From contig JAGSPR010000117.1 in the NCBI GenBank assembly GCA_018262455.1, forward strand, positions 1 to 22,451: a stretch of DNA of 22,451 bases, in the 5' to 3' direction. This document shows, piece after piece, positions 9,649-16,579 of the stretch. Below the pieces are notes generated by a model, which searched no databases, had not been told where the DNA came from, and worked only from the letters and a program-made list of their open reading frames with translations. This stretch comes from Deltaproteobacteria bacterium (GTDB lineage Bacteria; Myxococcota; Polyangia; Haliangiales; Haliangiaceae). The first letter of the stretch is position 1. Each line of letters begins with the position of its first letter. The position numbers were made by a program, and so were the translations under genes.

Positions 9649-11112
9649 TCAGTGGATGCCGGGCAGGTCATCGTCGCCGCTGTCCCAGGAAAGGCCACTC
9701 CCGGTCAGCTCCGGTACGTAGGGCGGACGCGCGAGCTCCGTGCCGGGTAGCTCCGCGTTGGCCGGGATTGCCGTCAAGAGCGTGATCGCCGGAGCGGCGA
9801 TCGCGAGCTTCGCCCGGTCGAGTGCCACGAGCTGGGAGAAGCTCGTCAGCCGCTTGCAGATGTGCGCGGTCTCGCCGAGGGACGTCGTCGTCGCGAACTG
9901 GTCGCAGCGAAACTTGGTCGAGGTCGCCTCGAGGCCGGTATAGATCCGGCCAGCGAGCACCCGCTCTTCGACCGTGCCCGAGGCCGCCGGCCGGAGCTCC
10001 GTGATGCCGTTGACGTCCAGCTCGGCGATCAGCTCCTTCGGCGCTTCCGTGACCGAGCGGCCGGGCAGCGTGCAGGTGGCCTTGCGGCCCACGATCGTGC
10101 ACTCGGTCGCGGGCAGGTTCGTCCCCGCGTCGCGGACCCGGACCGTCCAGTTGCCGGTCGTGACCGCGCCCGTGGTGGTGGCATCCGCGGGATCGCCTGG
10201 GGTCGTCGAGCCGCATCGCACATCGTCGACCGTTTCGGGGATGCAGTTCAGGTTTTGCACCGCGCACGTGACGCCGCAGAAGATGTCGACGTTCGAGATC
10301 TGCGGCACCAGGTCGTTCACCACCGTCTTCTCGTAGCTCGCCGGGGGGATCGCGATCTCGAGCTCCATCGTCACCGGCTCGGCGGTCTGGTGAGCGATCC
10401 GGACCTCGAACGCGTGAACCGGGAGGCGCGCGTTGATCACCTGCGACACCGGCGAATCCGCGGCGAACGTGAAGCTCTGGAGCGAGCTCTCCCCGACGGC
10501 CGCGTGGAGCGTGCCGAGCGCCACCGGCGCCGCGAGCGGGTGGTGGTCCCAGCACCCGGTGGCGATCGCCTCGTGGTCCTCGGCATCGCGCACGCGGAAG
10601 TCGATGAAGTACTGCGCCGCGGTCTGCAGCGCGGGGATGCCGTGCGGTCCGCTGCGAACCAGGGTGGCGGAGTACGTGGCGTCGTCGCCCGCGGTCGCCG
10701 GGGTCCAATCGAGCACGGTGGTGGTGGCGGTCCGGACGCGATACTCGGCTGCCGCGACCGTGCCGGTCGCGCGGACCTGCCACGTCAGGGGGTTGGGCGC
10801 GACCTCGCTGCCGAACAGCGGCTGCTCGGGGTCGAGCAGGTAGCTGTACTTGAACACCGCCGGGCAGTCGCCCCGACCGAGCGGGATCGGCTCGCCCGCA
10901 TGGGTGTGTACGGGCACCTCGGTCGAGAAGTCTATCGCGTCACGACGCTCGTCGAGGATCGTCGTCGGCTCGAGCTCGAGCGCGAGCGCGTCGGCTGCAT
11001 CGTCGCCATTGCCGCCCACCGCGGCCCCACAGCCGGCAGCGAGCGCGAGCCCGCCAGCCAGGCAGGCAACCAGGGAGACACTCGTTCCAATCCGCCACAT
11101 GAATTCGTCCAT
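9649..11112 (-). CDS. secreted lipoprotein of unknown function
   Basis: The 487-residue product has a lipoprotein signal peptide: a hydrophobic stretch from residue 8 ending in the lipobox LAAGC with acceptor Cys28, followed by a flexible GGNGDD segment, so it is probably an outer-membrane or surface lipoprotein. The mature part is mostly beta-strand-like, with Thr/Val-rich segments (LTWQVRATGTVAAAEYRVRTATTT) and a central Cys-containing part (FCGVTCAVQNLNC, DVRCG, ECTIVGRKATC) that may form disulfides. I do not recognise the domain; an Ig-like or P-domain-like beta-sandwich is a guess. The C-terminus is acidic (DSGDDDLPGIH). A second ATG 12 bases inside (11100) has a nearby GGA and is an alternative start. 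It follows the beta-helix lipoprotein on the same strand after 72 bases. Confidence 0.8.
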   Translation of the reverse strand: MDEFMWRIGTSVSLVACLAGGLALAAGCGAAVGGNGDDAADALALELEPTTILDERRDAIDFSTEVPVHTHAGEPIPLGRGDCPAVFKYSYLLDPEQPLFGSEVAPNPLTWQVRATGTVAAAEYRVRTATTTVLDWTPATAGDDATYSATLVRSGPHGIPALQTAAQYFIDFRVRDAEDHEAIATGCWDHHPLAAPVALGTLHAAVGESSLQSFTFAADSPVSQVINARLPVHAFEVRIAHQTAEPVTMELEIAIPPASYEKTVVNDLVPQISNVDIFCGVTCAVQNLNCIPETVDDVRCGSTTPGDPADATTTGAVTTGNWTVRVRDAGTNLPATECTIVGRKATCTLPGRSVTEAPKELIAELDVNGITELRPAASGTVEERVLAGRIYTGLEATSTKFRCDQFATTTSLGETAHICKRLTSFSQLVALDRAKLAIAAPAITLLTAIPANAELPGTELARPPYVPELTGSGLSWDSGDDDLPGIH

Positions 11113-11148
11113 GCGCGGCCTATCGGCCCGGGTAGGGCGCGGTTGCCG

Positions 11149-11154
11149 ATTATT
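11149..11154 (-). promoter_or_regulatory. possible -10 box for the lipoprotein gene
   Basis: AATAAT (5 of 6 to TATAAT) sits in the minus-strand AT-rich patch AAAAATAAT, unusual in this GC-rich window. It would give a leader of about 30 bases before the ATG at 11112. No good -35 match was found. Confidence 0.28.
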
Positions 11155-11184
11155 TTTCGCCAGCCCGCGTCGGCTCCAAGGAGC

Positions 11185-12414
11185 TCAGGGCAGCTCGTCG
11201 GCGCCCATGTCGTTGAGGTTGCCCCCAGGACGCGGCTCGCCATCGATGTCGACAAGCGTCGCGCCCGAAGCCGCTCCGCCATCGATCGCGAGGCTGCCCG
11301 CCTGGATCCGGTAGAAGTCCTTGCCGGTCGGATTGGCCACGTCCACGTTCTTGAACATCGGATCGCCCATCCGGTTGCCGGCGCCGGCGACGACTCCATC
11401 GAACAGCGACGAGGTGAACGTGCACGACGGACCCAGCGCATTGGTGGTCACGATGTTGCTGTCGGCGGCAAACGCGAGCACGCAGTTGATCCCCCGAGTC
11501 GCGACGGTCGTGGTGCTCGAGAGATTGTCGGCCACCGTGTTGAACTGGAACACCGAGCCAACATTTGGCGCCAGCGTCAGTCCACCCGTCGACGATCCGG
11601 CGCCTCCGTTCGCGACGAACAGATTGTTCGTCATCTCGATGGCGATGTTCTGAACGTTCGCGCCGCCGAGCGTGTTCGTCGACACCACGCATTGCCTCAT
11701 CGTCAGCTTGCCACCGGACGCCGCGAACACGCCGCGACCGCCGTTCCCGATCAGCGCGACGCGTTCGAGCGTGAGCTTGGCGGTCCCCCCGGCGAGCACG
11801 ACCCCATCTCCTCCGCTGCCCAGGCCGTCCCGGATCGCGAGGTCCAAGATCGTCACGTCCGCGTTGTCGCCTTGCACCTCCAGGATCGGCCCCGTCATGG
11901 AGCGCGAGAGCGTCGCCCCCGGGTCTGCGAGGATCGTGACCCCCTTGCCCGTGATCGAGGTCAGGTCGGGGTCCGTGATGGCTCCCTCGATCTTGATGTG
12001 GGTGGTGGACCTCGCGACCGCGGCGTTCACGGTGGCGCACGGCGCGGCCTTGGTGCAGGCGGTGCCACCGCCCGGGTTCGCGACGTAGGCCACGTTGGTT
12101 TCGGCGACGCAGACCCCGGTCGGCAGGCACGCCTCCGAGTCACAGTCCGCATGCTTGCCGCACGGCCTGCACGTATGCGAGGCGGTGTCACAGGTGGGGT
12201 TGGCGAGGTCCGCGCAGTCCTGGTTGAGGACGCATTCGACGCACACCCCGGCATTGCACACGCCCTCGGCGCACATGTGCGTGTCATCGCAGAACCCAGC
12301 ACCACCACACGCCGGCGTGTTCTGATTCGCCGGGAGCTCGCAGGACTCTGGATTGGCCTGGTTGCAGCCGGCTGCTGACACCACGAGTGCGATCAGCGTG
12401 ACAAGTCGAACCAT
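11185..12414 (-). CDS. Cys-rich lipoprotein with right-handed beta-helix repeats
   Basis: The 409-residue product has a short lipoprotein signal ending in SAAGC (Cys17). Residues about 25-105 are a Cys-rich region with spaced pairs (CGGAGFCDDTHMC, CVECVLNQDC, CDTASHTCRPCGKHADC, CLPTGVC), resembling EGF-like disulfide knots common in myxobacterial surface proteins. The rest matches a parallel beta-helix of the choice-of-anchor-Q / pectate-lyase-like type: repeated strand-turn units (LTLERVALIGNGGRGVFAASGG, MRQCVVSTN, IEMTNNLFVANGG, VFQFNTVADN), then GDPMFKN.. DFYRIQAGSLAIDGG and the ending DIDGEPRPGGNLNDMGADE. These motifs are characteristic. It is probably displayed on the surface and may bind polysaccharide; no catalytic residues can be named. 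Confidence 0.85.
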   Translation of the reverse strand: MVRLVTLIALVVSAAGCNQANPESCELPANQNTPACGGAGFCDDTHMCAEGVCNAGVCVECVLNQDCADLANPTCDTASHTCRPCGKHADCDSEACLPTGVCVAETNVAYVANPGGGTACTKAAPCATVNAAVARSTTHIKIEGAITDPDLTSITGKGVTILADPGATLSRSMTGPILEVQGDNADVTILDLAIRDGLGSGGDGVVLAGGTAKLTLERVALIGNGGRGVFAASGGKLTMRQCVVSTNTLGGANVQNIAIEMTNNLFVANGGAGSSTGGLTLAPNVGSVFQFNTVADNLSSTTTVATRGINCVLAFAADSNIVTTNALGPSCTFTSSLFDGVVAGAGNRMGDPMFKNVDVANPTGKDFYRIQAGSLAIDGGAASGATLVDIDGEPRPGGNLNDMGADELP

Positions 12415-12419
12415 GGGTT

Positions 12420-12425
12420 CCCTCC
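12420..12425 (-). promoter_or_regulatory. strong ribosome binding site of the beta-helix lipoprotein
   Basis: GGAGGG on the minus strand lies 5 bases before the ATG at 12414. It is one of the clearest Shine-Dalgarno sites in the window and fixes that start. Confidence 0.6.
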
Positions 12426-12478
12426 AGCGATGAGCGAAGTGACGTGCAGGGTGACGCGCAGGGGCATGGAGATCTCGC

Positions 12479-13420
12479 TCAGAAGCGACCCAGCCAGCCG
12501 ACGTACGCGCCTTCGTGCGTGATTGCGGCGACCGGAGCGGACCCGTGCTTGCCGGCGGACCGATACCAGAGGTACCCCCCCGCGACGACGGCGACGCCAG
12601 CGATCCCGAGCGCGACGCCGGTCGGCCCGGTGTTGCGGATCTCGGGCGGCTGATCGGGGCCGCGATCTTGATCGATCGCGAACATCACAACGCCGGTGAC
12701 GACCAGGGCGGCACCGGCGCTCATGACGACGAGCGGCATCCGCTGCTTGTTGGCGCTGGCCGCGACGAGCGGGACGTCGAGCACGACCGGCTCGCCGGCC
12801 TTGGCGGTCACGAACCGGGTCTCGGTCTCGCGGCCGTCGAGCTCGATCGTGACCTCGTGAGGACCGGGCGCCAGGGCCTGATCGAACGGCGTCTTGCCCG
12901 ACGGCTTGCCGTCGATCGCGATGCGTGCGCCGGAGGGGGTCGAGGTCAGCTGGAGCTTGCCGGCGACGTCCTTGTGACCGATGGCGTCGAGCGCGACCAT
13001 GAGCTCGTCGGTGGTCTTGCTCAGCGCGGGATCGGAGCAGCGCTCGCAGGACCGCCGCTCCGCGACCGCTGGATGGCCCTGCTCGAACCAGTAGGCCAGC
13101 ACGGTGACCGTCTTGTCTTTGTCGCCACCTGGCTGGATGTCGACGCGCGCGTAGATCACGGCCTTGGCCTTGGCGCGCTTCTCGATGACGCGCCTGGCGC
13201 AGCCTTCATCCTCGATGACGAAGCAGTCGATCAGCGTGTTGACCGCATCCGGCGAGAGCGGGGCAGGGACCAGCTGGTGGCCATGGCTCTTCAGCCAGCC
13301 CTCGATCTGGGCGACGAGCTGGGGCTGCATCGTGGCCTCGCCGGTCACGACGACCCCGACCTCCTCGGCACGGGCAGCGGTGGAGGCGAACAGGATGATC
13401 AGGAAACCGAGGGTGCGCAT
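12479..13420 (-). CDS. exported PEGA-domain protein with two C-terminal membrane helices
   Basis: The product has 313 residues from the ATG at 13420, which begins a signal peptide (MRTLGFLIILFASTAARA-EE). That ATG overlaps the stop of the upstream kinase as TGATG, a typical translational-coupling junction, so the start is well supported. The N-terminal part (about 20-150) has a mixed alpha/beta pattern (GVVVTGEATMQPQLVAQIEGWL, KAVIYARVDI) and a Cys cluster (CERC). A PEGA domain follows: LQLTSTPSGARIAIDGKPSG..PFDQALAPGPHEVTIEL. Then come two hydrophobic helices (PLVVMSAGAALVVTGVVMFAI and VALGIAGVAVVAGGYLWY) and a tail ending in GWLGRF. PEGA domains are extracytoplasmic beta modules. Coupling to a kinase that also ends in PEGA suggests a joint role at the envelope. 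Function unknown. Confidence 0.88.
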   Translation of the reverse strand: MRTLGFLIILFASTAARAEEVGVVVTGEATMQPQLVAQIEGWLKSHGHQLVPAPLSPDAVNTLIDCFVIEDEGCARRVIEKRAKAKAVIYARVDIQPGGDKDKTVTVLAYWFEQGHPAVAERRSCERCSDPALSKTTDELMVALDAIGHKDVAGKLQLTSTPSGARIAIDGKPSGKTPFDQALAPGPHEVTIELDGRETETRFVTAKAGEPVVLDVPLVAASANKQRMPLVVMSAGAALVVTGVVMFAIDQDRGPDQPPEIRNTGPTGVALGIAGVAVVAGGYLWYRSAGKHGSAPVAAITHEGAYVGWLGRF

Positions 13421-15075
13421 CAAGGTGTGTGGGGTCTCTGCCATTTGATGGTCGCGACTTTGTTCTCGACGATGGTGACCGGGCGAACCAGATCGACGTG
13501 GCCTTCGACGTTCTTCAGGCGGACGGTGTGCGGGCCGACGGGGAGCTTGCGGATCGTTCTGGGCGTGTCGCCATACCGCTTGCCGTCGATGTAGATCGTG
13601 ACGATGGGGTCGGTCGTGACAGCGAGGCTGCCGTACTTGTTTTCGACCACCGGCGGGGGCAGGGCATCTTTTTGGGCGTCCGCTGGTGCGGCGGCCATCA
13701 TCGCATCAACTCCGGGCGGTGCGTCGATCAGACCGCCACTCGCCGCGTCTTGCACCACATTCGCCAGAGCGGGCGGAAGCGGGCTCACGTTGGCGCGGGA
13801 CTTCATCACCGACACGATCACGAACGACGCGAGCGCGCTCCCGAGCGTGAGGACGGCCGCGAGCATGATGAGCCGCCTCCGACCGGTCTGCACGTGGATC
13901 GCTCCAGGGCTCCGCCCCCCTGCCGGCGCGCCGGCAGGGTTCCCCCCGATCGTGCCGGTCGGTGCGTTCATCACCGTGCCGAGGCTCGGTAGCGCGGCGG
14001 CCGGGCCGAGCTCGGGCGACGGCACCAGCTGCATCCCGTTGCCGGGCAGCGCCGCGTCGGTTGGCTCGTCCGACCGCGCGTCGGTTGGCTCGTTCGATGG
14101 CTCGTCCGATGGCTCGTCCGACCGCTCGTCGGACCGCTCGTCCGGCCGGGGGCGCGCCAGGCTCTGGCGCACCGGGGCTTCCGCCGCGAACCGCTCGCCG
14201 AGCGTGGCGATCAACGCCTCGCGGCCCGCCTTCGGTGCGTCCACGCACTCGAGCAGCGCATGCAGCGCGTGCTCGGCGGTGGCGTAACGCGTGGGCAGCT
14301 CGCGCGCGAGCAGCGTCATCACGACGCGCTCGAGATCCTTCGGGATGTCGGAGCGCAACAGGCGTGGTCGCGGGATCTGGCCGAACAGCACCGCCGCGAG
14401 CGTCGCGCGCGTGTCCGCAGCGGCGAACAGGCGTCGGCCGACGAGCATCTCCCACAGCATGATGCCGACCGCGAACAGATCGCTGCGACCGTCGAGCGGC
14501 TGGCTGTTCGCCTGCTCGGGGCTCATGTACGCGGGCTTGCCCTTGATGGACGCCGACGCGGTCGCCTCGCTCGCCTCCCGGGCCTTGGCGATGCCGAAGT
14601 CGGACACCTTCACCGCGCCTGCCCACGACAGCAGCACGTTGTGCGGCGAGATATCGCGGTGAACGACGCCGCGCGATTCGTTGCCGACTGGCAGGTCGTG
14701 GGCGTAGCCGAGGCCGCGGAGCACCTCGCCGATCACGAAGATCACGACGCCGAATGGGAGCATCCCGGTCTTGAGCAGGGCATGGAGATCCTTGCCCTCG
14801 ACGAGCTCCATCACGAGGAACAGCCGGTTGTCGGGATCGCGATCGAAGTCGAGCACCGAGACGATGTTGGGATGCACGAGCTGCGCGCTGATCCGCGCCT
14901 CGGCGATGAACATCTGTGCGAACGACTTGCTGTTCGAGTAGCCCGGAAGCACGCGCTTGATCGCGACCTTGCGCGAGAACCCCTCGGCGCCGAGGGTCGA
15001 TGCGAGGAACACCTCGGCCATCCCGCCACCGCCCAACCGCTGATCGAGCCGATATTTCCCCGAAGCCGATGACAT
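13420..15075 (-). CDS. transmembrane Ser/Thr protein kinase with extracytoplasmic PEGA domain
   Basis: The 551-residue product starts at the ATG at 15075, directly before the kinase domain. The frame stays open far upstream, but that stretch is antisense-like shadow of the HD-GYP gene. Kinase motifs: GGGGMAEVF glycine loop (about 15-23), VAIK K40, HRDISPHN with catalytic D141, DFG 159-161, and GKPAYMSPEQ (179-188). A linker holds a tandem tetrapeptide repeat, about 311-339 (SDER/SDEP type). A transmembrane helix spans about 401-423, followed by a Pro/Ala-rich stretch and a PEGA domain (482-546, SLAVTTDPIVTIYIDG and LPVGPHTVRL). It is predicted to sense or dock outside the membrane and phosphorylate inside. 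A TATAAT box lies 12 bases before the start. The next gene overlaps its stop by one base. Confidence 0.94.
   Translation of the reverse strand: MSSASGKYRLDQRLGGGGMAEVFLASTLGAEGFSRKVAIKRVLPGYSNSKSFAQMFIAEARISAQLVHPNIVSVLDFDRDPDNRLFLVMELVEGKDLHALLKTGMLPFGVVIFVIGEVLRGLGYAHDLPVGNESRGVVHRDISPHNVLLSWAGAVKVSDFGIAKAREASEATASASIKGKPAYMSPEQANSQPLDGRSDLFAVGIMLWEMLVGRRLFAAADTRATLAAVLFGQIPRPRLLRSDIPKDLERVVMTLLARELPTRYATAEHALHALLECVDAPKAGREALIATLGERFAAEAPVRQSLARPRPDERSDERSDEPSDEPSNEPTDARSDEPTDAALPGNGMQLVPSPELGPAAALPSLGTVMNAPTGTIGGNPAGAPAGGRSPGAIHVQTGRRRLIMLAAVLTLGSALASFVIVSVMKSRANVSPLPPALANVVQDAASGGLIDAPPGVDAMMAAAPADAQKDALPPPVVENKYGSLAVTTDPIVTIYIDGKRYGDTPRTIRKLPVGPHTVRLKNVEGHVDLVRPVTIVENKVATIKWQRPHTP
14053..14146 (-). 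repeat. 12-bp-period tandem repeat coding for a tetrapeptide repeat
   Basis: Variants of a 12-base unit (plus strand ctcgtccgatgg / ctcgtccgaccg) recur about eight times within the linker of the kinase. The encoded pattern is [S/T]-[D/N]-[E/A]-[R/P], including SDERSDEPSDEP and SNEPTDARSDEPTDA. Unit copy number in such repeats can vary between strains. Confidence 0.75.
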
Positions 15076-15087
15076 CGAGTCGGCGCC

Positions 15088-15093
15088 ATTATA
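15088..15093 (-). promoter_or_regulatory. -10 box of the PEGA-kinase operon
   Basis: An exact TATAAT on the minus strand ends 12 bases before the ATG at 15075. No -35 match is visible at normal spacing. The leader would be about 5-6 bases. It lies in the 68-base gap after the HD-GYP gene and suggests the kinase-PEGA pair has its own promoter. Confidence 0.42.
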
Positions 15094-15143
15094 GGGGCCA
15101 GCCGCGGCGCGGCGCGAGCCACAACGCGGGAAGTCGCGGCGCG

Positions 15144-15692
15144 TCAGCGAGGGATCAGCGAGCCCTCGCCGCGCTCGCGCAAGCCCTGGCGGTACGCCTC
15201 GATGAGCCGGATGAACGCCTCGGAGAGCTCGGGATCGAACTGCGTTCCGGCACAGCGCTCGATCTCGCCGATCGCGACCTCGTGCGGCAGCGCCCGGCGG
15301 TAGGCACGATCGGAGGTCATCGCGTCGTACGCATCGGCGATCGCGACGATGCGACCGACGATCGGGATCGCGTCGCCGGCGAGGTTCCGCGGGTAGCCGC
15401 CGCCATCCCACCACTCGTGGTGACACCAGCATCCGTCGATCAGGCCGTGCAGACACGGCACCGGCTCGAGGATTCGCTTGCCCTTCTCGGGGTGCTGCCG
15501 GAACACGGCGACCTCCTCGGGCGTCAGCTTGCCGGGCTTGTTGAGCATGTCGTAGCGCACGCCGATCTTGCCGACGTCGTGCATCACCCCGGCCTGCACC
15601 ATCCGGCGGATCTCTGCGTCGGGCAGGGTCAGACCGCGCGCGAGGACCTCGGTGTAGACGGCGACGCGCTCGGAGTGGCCGCGCGTGTACAT
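15144..15692 (-). CDS. HD-GYP domain phosphodiesterase (probably the detached C-terminal part of the upstream gene)
   Basis: The 182-residue frame from the ATG at 15692 is an almost complete HD-GYP domain, the type that hydrolyses cyclic di-GMP. Motifs: GHSERV (5-10), MHDVGKIGV with HD at 38-39, FRQHPEKG (64-71), HHEWWDGGGYP (91-101) and ADAYDAMTSDRAYRRAL (119-135). All expected metal ligands are present. It starts abruptly at the conserved YTRGHSERV, so the usual first helix and the linker are missing. The preceding frame encodes the receiver and GAF domains that normally continue into such a domain, and overlaps it by 64 bases in another frame. Either this is a broken single gene or a separately translated domain: GAGAG 5 bases before the ATG could serve as a ribosome site. 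Confidence 0.8.
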   Translation of the reverse strand: MYTRGHSERVAVYTEVLARGLTLPDAEIRRMVQAGVMHDVGKIGVRYDMLNKPGKLTPEEVAVFRQHPEKGKRILEPVPCLHGLIDGCWCHHEWWDGGGYPRNLAGDAIPIVGRIVAIADAYDAMTSDRAYRRALPHEVAIGEIERCAGTQFDPELSEAFIRLIEAYRQGLRERGEGSLIPR

Positions 15693-16552
15693 GTCGCTCT
15701 CGCGAGCACCGACAACATCTTGCGGTGGCCCTCGTCGAACTTCTTGCCATTGGTGAACGAGAACACGTCGAGGACGCCGACCATCTTGCCGCGCACCTGG
15801 AGCGGCACGGCGATGAACGACGCGAGGTCGACCGGGGCGGAGTGCTCGGTGAAGAATCGCGAGGCCTTGCCACCGTGGGCGAGGATCGGCAGTCCCTGTC
15901 CGAACTGCTCGAACAGGACTCCGAACGCGGGGGAGGGGAGGCCGCCGGCTGGCGAGCGGCCCTCGGCGGTGATCACCTTGACGCGCTCCTCGTAGCGGCC
16001 GGTGGCCGCATCGCGGAGATGGAGGGTGGCGACATCGGCCTTGACCTCGTCGAGGGCGGCACGCAAGACGACGTCGAGGATGTGCTCGATCTCGTGCGAC
16101 AGCGCGATCGCTTCGGAGACCTTGTAGATCGTGAGCGCCTCGCGAAGCCGGATGTTCTCGGCCTGGAGCCGCTGGCGATACAACGCGCGCTCGACGACAT
16201 GGATCACCTCCTCGACCTTGAACGGCTTGAGCAGGTAGTCGTAGGCGCCCTTCTTCATCGCCTCGATCGCGGTCTCGACGGTACCGAACCCGGTCATCAG
16301 CACGGTCAGCACGCCGAGCCGCTCCTGCTCGACCTTCTCGAGCAGCTGCAGCCCGGACAGCCGCGGCATCTTGAGGTCGGTGATCAGCAGATCGTAGGGC
16401 CGCAGGCGCAGCTCGGTCAGCGCCTTCTCGCCGTCCTCCACCGTGTGAACGGTGAAGCCTTCCAGCGCGAGGAACTCCGCCAGGATCTCGCGGATCACTC
16501 GTTCGTCATCGACGACGAGGATCCGCGCGCTCTCGGTCGGCTCCGCCGACAT
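15629..16552 (-). CDS. response regulator with receiver and GAF domains, frame-disrupted before HD-GYP
   Basis: The 307-residue frame starts with a CheY-like receiver: acidic pair D15-D16, phosphoacceptor D59 in LLITDLKMP, T87 and K109 in LLKPF. A helical linker (about 120-150) leads to a GAF domain (about 150-285), with FIAVPLQVRGKMVGVLDVFSF and FDEGHRKMLSVLA, the typical end of a GAF module. Directly after VLA the frame turns into a low-complexity tail (TRAATPSASPSTPRSS) that is an out-of-frame reading of the HD-GYP sequence. An intact homologue would continue with about 30 residues of helix into YTRGHSERV. The protein should thus be a phosphorelay-controlled, ligand-sensing c-di-GMP phosphodiesterase. 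As given, the two halves are in different frames. The lipoprotein gene ends 27 bases upstream on the same strand. Confidence 0.85.
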   Translation of the reverse strand: MSAEPTESARILVVDDERVIREILAEFLALEGFTVHTVEDGEKALTELRLRPYDLLITDLKMPRLSGLQLLEKVEQERLGVLTVLMTGFGTVETAIEAMKKGAYDYLLKPFKVEEVIHVVERALYRQRLQAENIRLREALTIYKVSEAIALSHEIEHILDVVLRAALDEVKADVATLHLRDAATGRYEERVKVITAEGRSPAGGLPSPAFGVLFEQFGQGLPILAHGGKASRFFTEHSAPVDLASFIAVPLQVRGKMVGVLDVFSFTNGKKFDEGHRKMLSVLARATCTRAATPSASPSTPRSSRAV

Positions 16553-16579
16553 GATGTGATGTCCGACTGCTCTCGGGGA

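Noticed and set aside
9579..9698. Upstream extension of the TPR/PEGA gene to 9698.
   Set aside because: It would overlap the preceding lipoprotein and hide the clear signal peptide that starts at 9578.
11149..11158. T-run (attattttt) as a rho-independent terminator on the plus strand.
   Set aside because: No gene ends here on the plus strand and the hairpin before it is poor. The reverse reading fits a -10 element better.
9862..12378. An 838-codon open frame on the plus strand opposite the two lipoprotein genes.
   Set aside because: The predicted protein is Arg/Asp/Gly-rich with no motif and is antisense to genes with signal peptides and a recognisable beta-helix. Long antisense frames are usual at this GC content.
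14053..14146. Possible CRISPR-like repeat array.
   Set aside because: Units are 12 bases in frame with a coding sequence and have no spacers.
15076..15873. Upstream extension of the PEGA kinase frame.
   Set aside because: The extension is an Arg/Pro-rich shadow of the HD-GYP gene in another frame. The kinase domain starts within a few residues of the ATG at 15075.
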